From: Chaetoceros tenuissimus
Lineage: Eukaryota > Bacillariophyta > Thalassiosirophyceae > Chaetocerotales > Chaetocerotaceae
Length of the DNA stretch: 64,000 nt
Reading direction: 5' to 3'
Assembly (NCBI GenBank): GCA_021927905.1
Contig: BLLK01000022.1
Span: 620,001-684,000, forward strand
Part shown: in pieces, positions 21,669-33,093 of the stretch
Numbering within the stretch: the first letter of the stretch is position 1
Layout: each line of letters opens with the position of its first letter
Translations under genes and position numbers: made by a program
The notes under the pieces: generated by a model
The model's input: only the letters and a program-made list of their open reading frames with translations
Databases searched by the model: none
What the model was told of the DNA's origin: nothing

Positions 21669-22692
21669 ATGAATAAACTCAAGATTTTCAAACATCTTAC
21701 GATTATAGTTTTCTTGGTTGATATGTTTGCCTGCCATGGGCAAGTCGAAGGCAATCTATTTCATCACCACGAGGAAAGTCAAGAGAAACTTTCAAAGATT
21801 GAAAGTAGGATGATTCCATTACCAATTTCAACGGGAACAGGAAATACAGGAGCATTTCCTAGTGGAATCCCTGTACCTGAGTTGACATGCACTGGTGATG
21901 ACATTCACCTTTATCTACACATAAAAGTTGACTACTTTGGGAACGAAACTCATTGGGACGTAAAGGATGTGTTTGAAAATATAATTGTACATGAAAGCAC
22001 CGAAATCTACAAGGCATTGGGTGTGTACACACATGAAATCTGTCTACCTTGTAGCCGCTACATATTTACAATCTACGATGACCATGGCGATGGACTTTAC
22101 TTTCCATTTGGTCAACTCCGAACTCGCAAAATCATCCGGTCTAGTCCTGCCAGACGATGAGCAATCTTTGACTAATAATTCAAATGAGCCCTTTGCAACA
22201 TTTGTTGGTGCTTCTGATTCAGTTCAATTCAGTGGTAAATGTGCTACTGCTATAGACTACTTTCAAATACAATCTGATCACGAAGAAAACGGGGTAGCAT
22301 ACTGCCTCCAAGCTAGATCGAAGAATCAAGGTGCAGTGATTGTTGCCAAACCATGCACAAGCACTATGAGTCAGAAACTTCAATTCTGGATCGTTGACTC
22401 CTTTGGACAAATTCAGAACATGGCCGATAGAACACTGTGCTTAGCTGGAGGTGCAACCAAAAACAGACTTACAATTGAACCGTGTATGACTGTAACTTCA
22501 CTGACAAAAGAAAGAACATTATTTATATACAATTACTTTACCAAGACTTTTCACTACGTTAAGAATGCGATGCGAATAATACACATGCCGAATAACTTGG
22601 AAAGAAGTAAAGTTATTCGTCTCCGCAACATGGAGGTGCTACCAGACTCCACTTCTAATGCAAAAAGACAGTGGACTATTAAATTTATATGA
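21669..22692 (+). pseudogene. Secreted protein with diatom Cys domain and ricin-B-type lectin fold, reading frame broken
   Basis: The first frame (from 21669) has a signal peptide (about residues 6-22) and a domain of the type CTGDDIHLYLHIKVDYFGNE ... CLPCSRYIFTIYDDHGDG, common in secreted diatom proteins, but it ends at 22160. The next frame (+1) starts to match at about 22100 (LVNSELAKSSG) and continues to 22692 with a beta-trefoil of the ricin-B type (YCLQARSKNQGAVIVAKPC, LQFWIVD, LCLAGG). The two halves look like one protein of about 340 residues interrupted between 22095 and 22125. The lectin part only binds carbohydrate; no catalytic toxin domain is present. A 44-bp GT-AG intron is conceivable but would delete the conserved strand. 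Recent mutation or a sequence error are the alternatives. Confidence 0.6.
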
Positions 22693-22971
22693 ATGAATCA
22701 AGTCAAAGATTGGTCGCGAGCGCAATCTTTAAATCTTCATTGAAAAAATGCACAGATAATAACTATATATAGATTTAAAGTTTTATTGAAAGTTTAAATA
22801 AAGCTGAAACAATGATAGTTTATAACATTCATACTAGAACCAAGTATATTTATTCGTACGCCCATTCTTGAAGAGCAGTTGATTTGATTGAATGTTCCTT
22901 TTTGTTTCAATCAGAAGAGTTGTCATTGGGCTTCTCTTCGAGCTTCGCTTCATCAGATCTCTTCCGGACCT

Positions 22972-22986
22972 TACGTACGTACGTAC
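22972..22986. promoter_or_regulatory. TACGTACGTACGTAC tract upstream of COG6
   Basis: The longest example of this palindromic repeat in the window (15 bp), 228 bp before the COG6 start. The spacer 22693-23213 also holds a GGTCGGTCAGTCGGTCGG-like quasi-repeat at about 23019-23045. Confidence 0.42.
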
Positions 22987-23213
22987 ATAAGGTACTAAAA
23001 ATAAGTCCGTTCGTCGGTGGTCGGTCAGTCGGTCGGAGGTAGGTCGGGTGATCTCTAATTGCAATTGAAAATGTAAAAGTTGAGTAAGCATGCATTCAGC
23101 GAAGGATAGTGTTCAACGTTCAAGAGAACAACGGAACTTGCATAGATTTTCTTTCATCATCAAGAAGGTACAGTAATACTAATAAACATATCATAGCTTG
23201 CAAAGTATCAAGC

Positions 23214-25490
23214 ATGTCTACAGCACCTCTGCCACCACCACCTTCTTTCCCAACATCGGGAGAAGTTGGAAATTCTTCGACCGGGAACGAGACTGGATCA
23301 TCTTCTTCTCGTATCCTTACTAATAAAGTACAGAATGCAATATCGTTAAATACTGCTACACCATCGTTTGCATCTGCACTCACAGCACTGTCAACGCTTC
23401 AATCACCGACGAAAGTAGATTCAAGATCAATCAGAACTGCTATTGAACAAGATGCTTTGTACCAAGCTAAATGCCTAGAAGATGAAATGAAAAGACTTGT
23501 TGGTGTTGTCCAGGAGATGAGACTGGGTATCAAGAATGTTGTATCAATTGCTGAAAGTGTCAAAGATAGTATGAGAGAAGTAGTTCCTCATGATGGTAAA
23601 CAATCCATGGATAGCTTTGAAGAAGAAAGAAAATTAGCAGAGGTATTGGCAGGCGCTTTTCAGGAAAGAAATGAAGCAAAAATTAGATTTGAAAGTATCA
23701 AGGAGTTCATGGAGAAGTTTGATCTAAGTGAAAATGACTCTGCACTTTTAGAGAATTATAATTTCGAGAATGTATTAGAGCATTCCAGTCAGGGAGAAAA
23801 GGGTATTAAAGAGGGCATGGAATTCTTGGACGCCTTGAATAGAGTATCAAAAATACGAAGACAGCTTTCATCCTCTTTTGATAGCAACAAAGACTACGAC
23901 GATCACTTTGGCTCCTCAAACAAACTTGGACCAGCTTCTGCTATGCGCATGGTCGAAAATTTAGCATCAAAACAAGATCAAGCTTTCGAAAGACTGTATC
24001 ATTTCCTACATTCTCGTTTGGACTTATCTAATGCTTCTGTTGCACATGTCCCAACTTCCTCTTCAGCTGGACCTGCTCAACCTATAATCAACATTCAAGA
24101 TGGCATGGACGAAACTCTATTACACCCATTTATTCGAAAGTCAATTGTTGTGTTGCGACAGGTCCCTGCTTACTACAAACATACATTGGAATTAATCTCA
24201 ACTATCCGCAGAGCTGAGATCACAAGAAAATTCCTATTAGCTTTGACTAGTGGATATGATGGTATGGATGCTATTGAGATGAAGGCCCATGATCCAGTAA
24301 ATTATGTTGGAGATATGCTTGCATTTGTATTTAGGACAATGAGTGTAGAAAGTGAACTTGCAATCGGGCTGTTCAAGGACGAGGATGACATTGAAGTTAT
24401 GACTGATGATAGTGATGCTATGATGAGTGCTTCCGATGTATTGAATGATATTGTGAGTGGAGTTGCGAGACCTTTGCGAAGTCGTTTAGCTCAAGTAATT
24501 GATTCATTGGCAAGACGCCCTGAAGATGACGCAGAGCATAATATTGGAGGATTACATGATGAGGAAGCAGGAAGTGCAAGAGCTAGATTGTCATCTCTTT
24601 TTTCCATATGTGGTCTACTTTTATTTTATCATTCGGCCATGGAGAAGTTAGCTAAAAAACTCCAAAAACAGCAACCTGATACCGAAGTTAAAGGTAGTAC
24701 AGATGGCTTTGTGAACTCTCTCGTCCAGTGTGTAACCGAATGTCTAACAGAAGGTGCCAAGGGCTACGTTGCCTCGTTGAAGGTGTACATAGCCACACTT
24801 GACTCGTTTACATCACAATCAAATACATCCCGTAGTGCAGTAGCTTCGGAGCTAATGATTCGTTTATGCCAAGTCCGTGGGGCATCTCCTGGATATGGTA
24901 TTGACTATGGCGATATTCCAGAAGATGTATCCAATATTTTGTCAGTAGAATTTCTTTGTGAGACAGTAATGGAGGATATTCTTCCTTCGTGTAATGAGCT
25001 ACAGGATGCAATAAACAGTAAGCTTGCACTAAAATCAATGAAAAAGATTGGACTCAATGCAGACATTGCTCGAAAATGGGATCAAATCATCTCTGAAAAG
25101 GAACAGCACTTTATTGATTCTGAAATTGAAAAAGATACAAAGAATGTCACGGATGATTTCGGGCTTGGCGAACTTCAAAGTGCCATGGAAACCTTGGACG
25201 CTGTCTTCGTAGAAGGTATGACGGCCTCATCTCACCCAGGTCTATCGGAAGAGTCTATTCTCATGGCTATGAAGGTTTTGAAGACAACTTTGTACGATCC
25301 GCCTATCCCATCCTACAGCAATATTAAGGACCCAGTACTTCGTAAATATGCAAGAAATAAAGTTGCAGACAATGTTGTCGCTGTATATGCAAAGCTTCAT
25401 AACTTGGTGCAAAGTGAGAAAGGTGGATACTCGAACAAGACGTTTTTGCCCTACGATCCGTCCCAAATCAAGGCAATGATCTCGAGTTAA
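23214..25490 (+). CDS. COG6: Conserved oligomeric Golgi complex subunit 6 (COG6)
   Basis: Single exon, 758 residues from ATG 23214; an in-frame GTG upstream lacks a plausible leader. The middle region carries the COG6 hallmarks DPVNYVGDMLAFVFRTMSVE and, about 45 residues later, VLNDIVSGVARPLRSRLAQV. The N-terminal half is coiled-coil (residues about 85-230), as expected for a CATCHR tethering subunit. COG6 sits in lobe B of the complex that tethers retrograde intra-Golgi vesicles. The first 40 residues are Pro/Ser-rich and disordered. It is convergent with the Ser/Lys-tail gene, 95 bp apart. Confidence 0.85.
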   Translation: MSTAPLPPPPSFPTSGEVGNSSTGNETGSSSSRILTNKVQNAISLNTATPSFASALTALSTLQSPTKVDSRSIRTAIEQDALYQAKCLEDEMKRLVGVVQEMRLGIKNVVSIAESVKDSMREVVPHDGKQSMDSFEEERKLAEVLAGAFQERNEAKIRFESIKEFMEKFDLSENDSALLENYNFENVLEHSSQGEKGIKEGMEFLDALNRVSKIRRQLSSSFDSNKDYDDHFGSSNKLGPASAMRMVENLASKQDQAFERLYHFLHSRLDLSNASVAHVPTSSSAGPAQPIINIQDGMDETLLHPFIRKSIVVLRQVPAYYKHTLELISTIRRAEITRKFLLALTSGYDGMDAIEMKAHDPVNYVGDMLAFVFRTMSVESELAIGLFKDEDDIEVMTDDSDAMMSASDVLNDIVSGVARPLRSRLAQVIDSLARRPEDDAEHNIGGLHDEEAGSARARLSSLFSICGLLLFYHSAMEKLAKKLQKQQPDTEVKGSTDGFVNSLVQCVTECLTEGAKGYVASLKVYIATLDSFTSQSNTSRSAVASELMIRLCQVRGASPGYGIDYGDIPEDVSNILSVEFLCETVMEDILPSCNELQDAINSKLALKSMKKIGLNADIARKWDQIISEKEQHFIDSEIEKDTKNVTDDFGLGELQSAMETLDAVFVEGMTASSHPGLSEESILMAMKVLKTTLYDPPIPSYSNIKDPVLRKYARNKVADNVVAVYAKLHNLVQSEKGGYSNKTFLPYDPSQIKAMISS

Positions 25491-25585
25491 TTTAAGAACG
25501 AAGAAATCTACTATAACTTTAACTGGATTTTCACTTATATTACAATTTTACATTAAAGAGGAAAAAGTGGCGTAGACGATAGAAT

Positions 25586-26458
25586 TTATTTCCTAAGATG
25601 GCCTTTCCCCTTGGAAGATGACTTCCATGATTTTGTGCTCTTGCTGCTTTTCTTACTCTTGCTTGCCTTCACAACATGTCTATCACAATTGTTGATACCC
25701 TTCTTAGACTTTGAACTCTTTGGTCCATACTTATAACTCCAGCTTTTCTGACTCTTGCTGCTTTTAGAGTCCTTACATGGATAGCAAGTAGAAGGACTGG
25801 GATTCATCCTTGCATTTGTCTAGCAATAATTTGTAAGAGAAACACCATGTGAGAATGAAAGGAAGGGAAGATAACAAAAGTAAAAAGTGAGAACACTTAC
25901 AAAATTTAGGTAGGCAATACTATCTATGCCATCATATGGCTCGACATTACAAGCATTTGTGTAATCTGCCAACCATATGAATAAGAAGCTACTTCCATCT
26001 TCTTTTGTACCGGCCAATTCAATGGTTGCAGAGCTTGTAAAAATGGTTGGATCTTCAGATGTTATACTTGATACAGACATCGTATCGGTATCATTCCACT
26101 TCCCCCTTAGCACTCTATAATTGACTAGATCATGAAGTCCAGCTCCATATTCAAAAAACCTCAATTCGTCAATTTGTACTGGATCGTCATCTGTTGTTGT
26201 GTAAATTTGACACATGGAACTATTTGTGATTCCATCTACTCGATTCAGAAGTTCAGTCAAATTTTTAGGGTCAGGGCATCCTCCAGCTTTAAAGTCAAGT
26301 TTCCATTCGTAAGTGAGAGGGGAACATGAACAAGGTAAAGCTGCATCTGAGAATGGTGCTATTAAGAGGACCACTGTAGCCAAAGCGTAGAGCAGACATG
26401 ATGATGGTAATATTGAGAAGCATGTTTTGCTGCTCGCAGAAGCCAAAAATTGAGGCAT
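25586..26458 (-). CDS. Secreted Cys-containing protein with Ser/Lys-rich tail
   Basis: Two exons (26458-25901, 25819-25586) in phase 0, 263 residues. The leader (about 40 residues ending LIAPFSDAA) is a signal peptide or anchor. A Cys-containing domain follows (PCSCSPLTYEWKLDFKAGGC, MCQIYTTTDD, DELRFFEYGAGLHDLVNYRV, FLFIWLADYTNACNV). The second exon supplies about 60 residues made mostly of Ser and Lys (KSSKSQKSW, SKSKKSSKSTKSWKSSSKGK) with an internal Cys. Ser/Lys repeats in exported diatom proteins recall silica-associated silaffins, but no RXL processing site is evident, so this is only a resemblance. I do not recognise the core domain. Confidence 0.68.
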
Positions 26459-27001
26459 ATCTTTGCTAAAACTATTATAAAAATTGTTTGATTCCAAGCG
26501 AATAAGCCAACTCCTCTTATTGTCTTCTGATGGCTTGAAGTTAACTCTTGACCTTAGTGAATGTATGTGTTTGTGTTGCTTTATGATAAGGCAATCAAAA
26601 TGTTTTTGTTGTAGAGTTCGTATATATTAAGGCACGACTGACTACCACATACTCAAGCTATTTCGAACACTCTCTACACAATTTTTCAAAACAAGTCTAT
26701 TTACATAGATTTAGTAGGAATATGACAAATTCAAGTCATGTTAGCGCGTAGTCAAATTTCAAATTGAATTTGTCACGTGGTCTACGAGTACGACGAACGA
26801 CGGAGTATCTACGACAGACTACGTACAGTATTGTACCCAACTTCTAACATGCAGTCATCACTGTATCTGCTTTCCAACCCTTCTTTATTTTACATAAGAA
26901 TTAGGAAATTAATTTTTTGTAATTTTGTTTCAACACAAAATGATTTTACTTTCTCTCTCTCTTGAGAAGAATGAATCCCTCCAAATAGATATATTGCGAA
27001 G
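26459..27001. other. Spacer, nothing recognised apart from TACGTAC at 26820
   Basis: AT-rich region between the promoter of the Ser/Lys-tail gene and the 3' end of the PDI gene. A short TACGTAC lies 362 bp upstream of the former. No credible frame. Confidence 0.45.
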
Positions 27002-27776
27002 TTAATCCTTCTTCTGTTTCTTGGTACTACTTGTCAATAATCTAAACAAGCTACTCATCAACACTCCAAGTAAAGCTCCAAATCCAATTAGCATCGCAGC
27101 AGCATTCTTTCGATACATAACAATATGTTCCACGTCATTCAGGAAATCATTAAAAACCTTGACATTATGCACTTTCCTTCTCAAATCTTCAATAGCCTGT
27201 AAAACAATATTATTGCCCGGTACACTCATTTTTTCATTTTCTTGGTATCCTCCTAATACAAACTTGATTGCGGGAGTGTTGATTAATGTTTTGTAATGAA
27301 AGCAGCATGATGATTGTCAAACAATTAGGATTTCTTACCTGCAGCAGCGATTCTTGTGTTCGGGGTGATTTTGGAGGAAATTGAAACATGCTTTGATCTG
27401 CAAAGTACAAGAGAGTTGGAAATGAGTTGACAGAAAATCGTTGCAGTAGTTTTGGATTCTTGCTACTATCAACCAAAGCAACTATGACTCCGCTTTGCTT
27501 ATGCTCCTCTGTTGTCATGAGAGTTTCAGATAGTTGCTTATATGTTGGATAAAGAGAGACGCAATGGGGACATGTAGGCGAGGAGAAGTTAACTACCCAT
27601 TTGCCAGTTGTTTGACCACTTGATGCTTGAGTCAAATGTTCAAAATTTTCATCGGTGAGTTCCACGATATGTGTTTTTCGAGTAGATATTGATGACTCGC
27701 TACATGAAACATGTGTTCCTAAAGAAAACAAGAACAGAACTTGGACGTAGGGCCAAAATATGATACTTAGTTGCAT
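27002..27776 (-). CDS. ER membrane thioredoxin / protein-disulfide-isomerase-like protein
   Basis: Two exons (27776-27339, 27262-27002), 232 residues. Signal peptide (about 1-25), then a thioredoxin fold with active site SPTCPHCVSLYP (CPHC) and the cis-Pro loop VNSFPTLLYF. A transmembrane helix follows near the C-terminus (AAAMLIGFGALLGVLMSSLF), with a cytosolic tail ending KKQKKD that fits a KxKxx ER-retrieval signal. The acceptor CAATCAAG at 27263 was chosen because it is the only nearby one giving phase 0 (LLQ then FVLGGYQ). The better-looking TATTAG acceptor leads to a stop. CPHC is unusual for PDI (CGHC) and closer to TMX/DsbA-type redox sites. Confidence 0.75.
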
Positions 27777-28736
27777 GATTTTGTTGTTATGAGGAATAAA
27801 ATGTAGTAGATGTGGATCTAGCTAGTGAACATCAGATGATGAAATACTCGTAGAGAATGAGATGAGATGCGAAAAGAGGCTCAAAATGCTCATGGAAAGC
27901 AATAGAAGCAACGATAACGGTCCAACTGCCACAACGACAATGACGAGCAAGCAATCTCAATGTTAGACTATTTATCACATACGTACGTGCAATATACATA
28001 TGAAAAATAATGAACAATACAGAATACACAACATGTGATGTAGATTCAAATAGATGAATGTCAATATTAGCTACACCATGATTCTTCTGATTTTTTTCAA
28101 ATGAGAGGATGGTATGTAAGGGAAAACAGCACGTAAAGAAATTTAAAATACATGATACAGAGAAATGAAATTGAGTGTGTTTCCAGAGTCAGAAATAATA
28201 CAACTCTCCGCACTATTACATAGGTCCTATCGATCCTTTTGTTTGTGTGAATTAATCATCATTCTCGGATACTCAATTTCATTTCTTTGAATTCAAACAC
28301 AACTCATCAAGTGAGTCAAACGACAAACGACAAAGGTTGAAAGAAATATTTCAATTCCACTTCAATTTTTTGAAATCTAATTGAATATTCTTTCAACCTA
28401 TCCATCCACAAACATAACAATCCAAAATTTGAATGAAAGCTGCACTAGATCTAGCTTTATCTTCTACTAAATGCAAGGTGTTCCATAGGTACAATCAAAG
28501 ATAATGAGATGAGATGATGATGTTGTTCTTTTGTGGGATGAGAGGAAAAGGAGAGGTCCAAAAACAACCGTCTGTTCTTCGCCCGATTCTGTGCATGAAC
28601 ATACGTACGTAGTACATAAGATGAGGCCAGCGACCAACCACAAAAGGAGAAACACCAGGAAGAAAAATGAACCCTCCAATTGAAATCCAAGCTCATTAAC
28701 TTTTCAAATTGAATTAGAACAAATATAGATTGGAAA
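27777..28736. other. Divergent 960-bp promoter region with two palindrome tracts
   Basis: Head-to-head spacer of the PDI and HIS7 genes. TACGTACGT at 27980-27988 lies 204 bp from the PDI start and TACGTACGTA at 28602-28611 lies 126 bp from the HIS7 start, so each gene appears to have its own element. No coding frame is supported. Confidence 0.5.
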
Positions 28737-30491
28737 ATGACAAAGCTCAAGGTATCTCTTCTTGATTATGGAGCAGGAAATGTTCGTTCCGTGCGTAATG
28801 CTATTATGGCAAATGGATATGAAATCGAAGATATTACTGAACCATCACAAATTGATGAAGCAAAAGTGATTATTTTCCCAGGAGTTGGATCCTACAGGTC
28901 AGCTATGACTGTACTTGAAGAAAAGGGATATGTTGAACCTCTTCGAAGATACTTGGCTGATGGAACTCGTCCATACCTTGGAATTTGTCTTGGAATGCAA
29001 ACTTTGTTCCAGTCAAGTGAAGAAGCGCCAGACGGACAAGAAACTATGGAAGGGCTTGGAGTTATCCCTGGACATGTAATTAAGTTTGATGAAAAGGAAA
29101 TGACTGTTCCACACATTGGCTGGAATGGACGTGTGCACCACCAAGATAGTCCAGTTTTCAAGTATGTTAATGAGAAGGAGGATGTTTATTTTGTTCATTC
29201 GTACTATGCACCAATAGTTGAAGAGAACAAAGATTGGACACTGACAAGCACCAACTATGGAGGAAAGAAATTTATCAGCTCGGTACAAAAGGGAGCTATT
29301 GTGGCTTGTCAATTCCATCCCGAAAAGAGTGGAAAAACTGGTTTAAATTTTGTAAAGGGATTCCTTGAGGTAAGTTCACAACTGATATTTGGGGCTTTTC
29401 GATTGGATTTTCTCAAGCATTGTTTTGGATAGGCCGTCGAAAATGGAAGTATCAACAGCTCAAAACCATTAAATGTTGATCCTGAAAAGGAAACTCAACT
29501 TGTTAAACGTGTTGTTGTAGCACTTGATGTGAGACAAAATGATCATGGTGATCTTGTAGTGACAAAGGGAGACCAATATGACGTGAGAGAAAATGAAAAG
29601 GAAGGTGTCACAACTGGAAGAGGAGGAGTTCGAAATCTTGGAAAACCAGTTTCACTTGCAGCAAGATATTACAATGAAGGTGCAGATGAAATTGCTTTCT
29701 TGAACATTACAAGTTTCCGTCATGGAGTAGTTGAAGATATGCCGATGTTACAAGTCCTTGAAGAAGCATCCAGAAGTATTTTCGTTCCTCTCACTGTTGG
29801 AGGAGGAATCCGTAGTTATACAGATCCAGACAGTGGAAAAACTTGGGACGCATTGGAAGTGGCATCAAGATACTTCAGAGCAGGTGCTGACAAAGTTAGT
29901 ATCGGTAGCGATACAGTCACAGCTGCTGAAGCATACATTGCATCTGGAGGCAAAAAGACCGGTCAGACATCAATTGAAACAATATCTCACCACTATGGAG
30001 CACAAGCTGTTGTTATATCTGTTGATCCTAAGAGAGTATATGTTGAAAGTAAGGATGCATGTGCAAATAAAAATCATGTAGTCGTTGAATTAGATGACAG
30101 TCAACTTGGACCGAACGGGGAGAAATTCTGTTGGTACCAGTGTACAGTCATGGGTGGAAGAGAGGCTAGAGATATTTGTGCTGTCACTGTTTCTAAGGCA
30201 GCTGAGGCACTTGGAGCAGGAGAAATAATGTTGAACTGTATTGACATGGACGGGCAGTGTAATGGATTTGATCATGCCCTGATGAAGGCAGTGTCGGAGG
30301 CCGTAACTATCCCAGTCATTGCAAGCAGCGGAGCTGGGAATGAACAGCATTTTACTGATGTCTTCACACAAACTCAAGTACAAGCGGCATTGGCAGCTGG
30401 TATGTTCCATAGAAAGGAGGTCGAGATTGAAGCAGTAAAGCAGCACATGAGAAAGAATGGTATTCCATCAAGAACATGGTCTCACATGTAA
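28737..30491 (+). CDS. HIS7: Imidazole glycerol-phosphate synthase, HisH-HisF fusion
   Basis: Two exons (28737-29369, 29433-30491) in phase 0, 563 residues, close to yeast HIS7. The N-terminal glutamine amidotransferase has [13 protein letters not shown], the oxyanion strand [10 protein letters not shown], the nucleophile elbow [12 protein letters not shown] (catalytic Cys), and QFHPEKSG with catalytic His and Glu. The C-terminal (beta/alpha)8 cyclase has [11 protein letters not shown] (catalytic Asp), [14 protein letters not shown] and [11 protein letters not shown]. The enzyme turns PRFAR plus glutamine-derived ammonia into IGP and AICAR, linking histidine and purine synthesis. No plastid presequence is visible. 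Fusion is normal for eukaryotes. Confidence 0.95.
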
Positions 30492-31153
30492 AAATTTCAT
30501 GGAAAAGGTTCCAGCACAATCTGCGATGAAGGATAAAAATAGAAATATACTACTTTAAAATGCCAAAATCCTTTTTGATATGAAAGATCATGAATACATT
30601 AAAAAATTCTTCCAAGGATCTACAAGTTTACATTCTCGTTCCTTGCAATTTAGAAATATTACTTGTAGGCGGCATAGTTTGAAAATCTGCAAACACAATC
30701 CTTTTTCTATTGCGTCAAGCCCGCTGAATAATGACGTTGACATTTCTTGCAAATACTTTCTTTGAGCGTGTCCCCTCTTGAATTTTCACAAAAAATGGCC
30801 TTCTCAGTTGCAGAACATTTTTATCCTCGCCCAATTAGATGTAGAAGTTGCGTTCTTGAAATGAGATGGCCAACAATTTGGAAATTTCTTTTTCCGTGGA
30901 AACATCCTATTTGTAGCTATTTTAGAATATTTTCACCATATTTTCAATTGTTATGTCCCTTTTTTAATAGTATGAATGATGAAGCCTACTGACACTCAAG
31001 ACCCAAGACTGAGCAAAGCTTTGTTCCTTTTTCCTTTTCTCAGAACTAGAACTCTCGTTCCTGCCCAATAGATTCAATAGATCCGAAACTTCATATTAAG
31101 ATTATATAGTCTACTTGATCTGCATTTAGAAAGGGGGAACAAAAGAACTGAAC
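30492..31153. other. Spacer, nothing recognised
   Basis: 3' side of HIS7 and 5' side of the small ORF at 31154. Two frames of 61 and 81 codons are rich in Phe, Ser and Cys and look non-coding. Confidence 0.45.
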
Positions 31154-31561
31154 ATGTTTCCAGTACCCAATGGTGATCAACACAATCATGCCCAACGAAG
31201 ATCTGCAGGGCCTCCCCAAGTTATTTTGTTCGAAGAAAATGAACTCTCTTATACTCAACAAAATCGCACGAGACACACAAATCATACGAGCAATAATGGT
31301 AGAGAAGGGAGAAGAAATATGAACGCAGCAGAAATAGAATATGATGTCGAATTAGATCTTCTGGAACCTCTTGACTATAGAAAAGATTGGACAAACGAGA
31401 TGAAGGCAAGGTATGCCTCATATTTGAATCAGCTCCAGCTCGACCCTGAACCAAGCAGTGATGGTAGATCTCGACATGTCAAAACAACTCATAAGGACGA
31501 TTCTTTGCGAACCGTTAATTCTTGCATGGACAAACAAATGAGTTCGAGCTCGTTTAAGTAA
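31154..31561 (+). CDS. Small hypothetical protein
   Basis: Single exon of 135 residues starting at an ATG. The composition is hydrophilic (Asn, Arg, Ser, Glu). A probable structured patch is EYDVELDLLEPLDYRKDWTN, followed by MKARYASYLNQLQL. No signal peptide, membrane segment or known motif. I do not recognise it; the absence of low-complexity runs and the good start context make it a reasonable but unproven gene. Confidence 0.4.
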   Translation: MFPVPNGDQHNHAQRRSAGPPQVILFEENELSYTQQNRTRHTNHTSNNGREGRRNMNAAEIEYDVELDLLEPLDYRKDWTNEMKARYASYLNQLQLDPEPSSDGRSRHVKTTHKDDSLRTVNSCMDKQMSSSSFK

Positions 31562-32185
31562 AGGAAATTGCATTCTTGATCTTGAATTAAGTAAAGTGAT
31601 GGATTGAGAAGAAAATGGGACCAGAAAATGAAAATGTATGCTTAAAGCTATCAATTATTTCTATATAATCAATAATAAATTTCATACTTTATGCATTGTT
31701 TTTACTGATTCTAGCTAATGTTTTGAATGATTACAGTACATCAAATTCGAAGCAAAAGCATAGTTCGTCTACCTGAAAAAGTACTTTCCTGCAAGTATAG
31801 TCCTAGCTGATTCCCTTTCCTACATAAACGTGAACCTTTCTCTCGTCAATGAAACAACGTCAAAAACATTCATATATTCCACATTCTCAATGCAACACTT
31901 GTGTGACCATGCTGTGTTACACATGGACTGATCTGACCTCCGGTGAGAAGGCTACAGCGAAGCCCAAGTCTAGACTCTAGACTTTTTGCTTCCAATGATT
32001 CGATTCATATTATTTTACGTTCTACGATGACAAGAATAATGAGATATACAGTACAAAAAATACATCTGACTAATGGACAGAAATGATGTGAAAGATTGCA
32101 TCCAATGCAACCTTTTTCTTGGTTCGATTGCATCTTTTTGACGACAAAGTGACTCTTCTTCGTTCTTTGAATGACTTCAGATGTA
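31562..32185. other. Tail-to-tail spacer, nothing recognised
   Basis: Convergent 3' ends of the small ORF and MND1 flank this AT-rich stretch. No frames or repeats of note. Confidence 0.45.
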
Positions 32186-33093
32186 TTACTCAGGATCTAA
32201 AGAATGTAAAACAAAAAGCATACAAATTAAAAACTTGCAATAAAATAAATGTCATTCTGGTAGGAAAAAGGTAATGTAAAACTTACAATCAAAGTCAGAT
32301 GTAATTTGCAACAAACGATTCGCATCCTGAGAACTCATCCCCTTCTTCTTTGTGAGGTAGGTCTTGCACTAAGATGTAAGCGGTTATGAGAATAAAAGTA
32401 AGTAAGCTAATGCCCGGAAAGTTACTTCAATAGATATTCCTCAATCAACAATGACACGGTCTTACCTGGAAGATGTTGTCTGTCCATCTATGAGCAGCTT
32501 CTTTGACAAATTTCACCTCCTTTTCTAAATCAGCCAGCGCCTGAGGGTCATTCTCTTTCAACTTTTCTAGTTCAGCAGTCTTGGCAATCTTTTCCTTTTC
32601 CAATTCCACTTTTCTAGCCAACTTCTTTGCGCGGTCTCCATCGTCGTCTTCTCTTCCACGCTTGGCATCAGCAAGCTTACTTTGAGATTCTGCCACTCTT
32701 TCTTTTGCCTTTTCAATTTCTGCAAGAGTGTTTTCATGAGCGATTTGTAGCTCCCTATCCTTTTTCCCTGGGAAACTCCAAAAGTAGTTGGAGCCCCCAA
32801 TCTTCTCCTTATCCACAAGACCATCATCTACAAGAGCATTGTTGATGTCTGCGACACTATGGTAGGCAACAAGCAAATCGTGTTTGAAAGTTAGTAAGAG
32901 CATTCAGGATGAATTACATAACACTACTAAAATGAAGGAAGAAAGAAAAAATGACTCACGTTCCAGAGTTTACTCCAGCCTTGGTGGCAAGAGCACAAAT
33001 CTCCTTCTCAGTGAAAACCTCTTTTGATTTGTGATAGATATCGAGGATCGTCTTCCTCTTTTCTTCTTGGCTCATTCGCTTCGATCCTGCCAT
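32186..33093 (-). CDS. MND1: Meiotic nuclear division protein 1 (MND1)
   Basis: Four exons (33093-32960, 32856-32466, 32368-32287, 32196-32186), 205 residues, the usual MND1 length. The N-terminal winged helix has KRMSQEEKRKTILDIYHKSK and, after the first splice, NNALVDDGLVDKEKIGGSNY plus FWSFPGKK. A long coiled coil (residues about 85-165) follows, then the leucine-zipper cap HRWTDNIFQ. MND1 pairs with HOP2 to stimulate DMC1/RAD51 strand exchange in meiosis. The last coding exon is only 11 nt and gives the final YPE before the stop. The three introns are GT-AG (103, 97 and 90 bp). Its presence implies a capacity for meiotic recombination. Confidence 0.88.

Noticed and set aside
22112-22155. 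A 44-bp GT-AG intron repairing the lectin gene
   Set aside because: It would restore frame but remove the conserved strand LVNSELAKSSG, and it is much shorter than the other introns here. Kept only as an alternative.
30747-30992. 81-codon frame after HIS7
   Set aside because: Phe/Cys/Trp-rich, no start context or family similarity.
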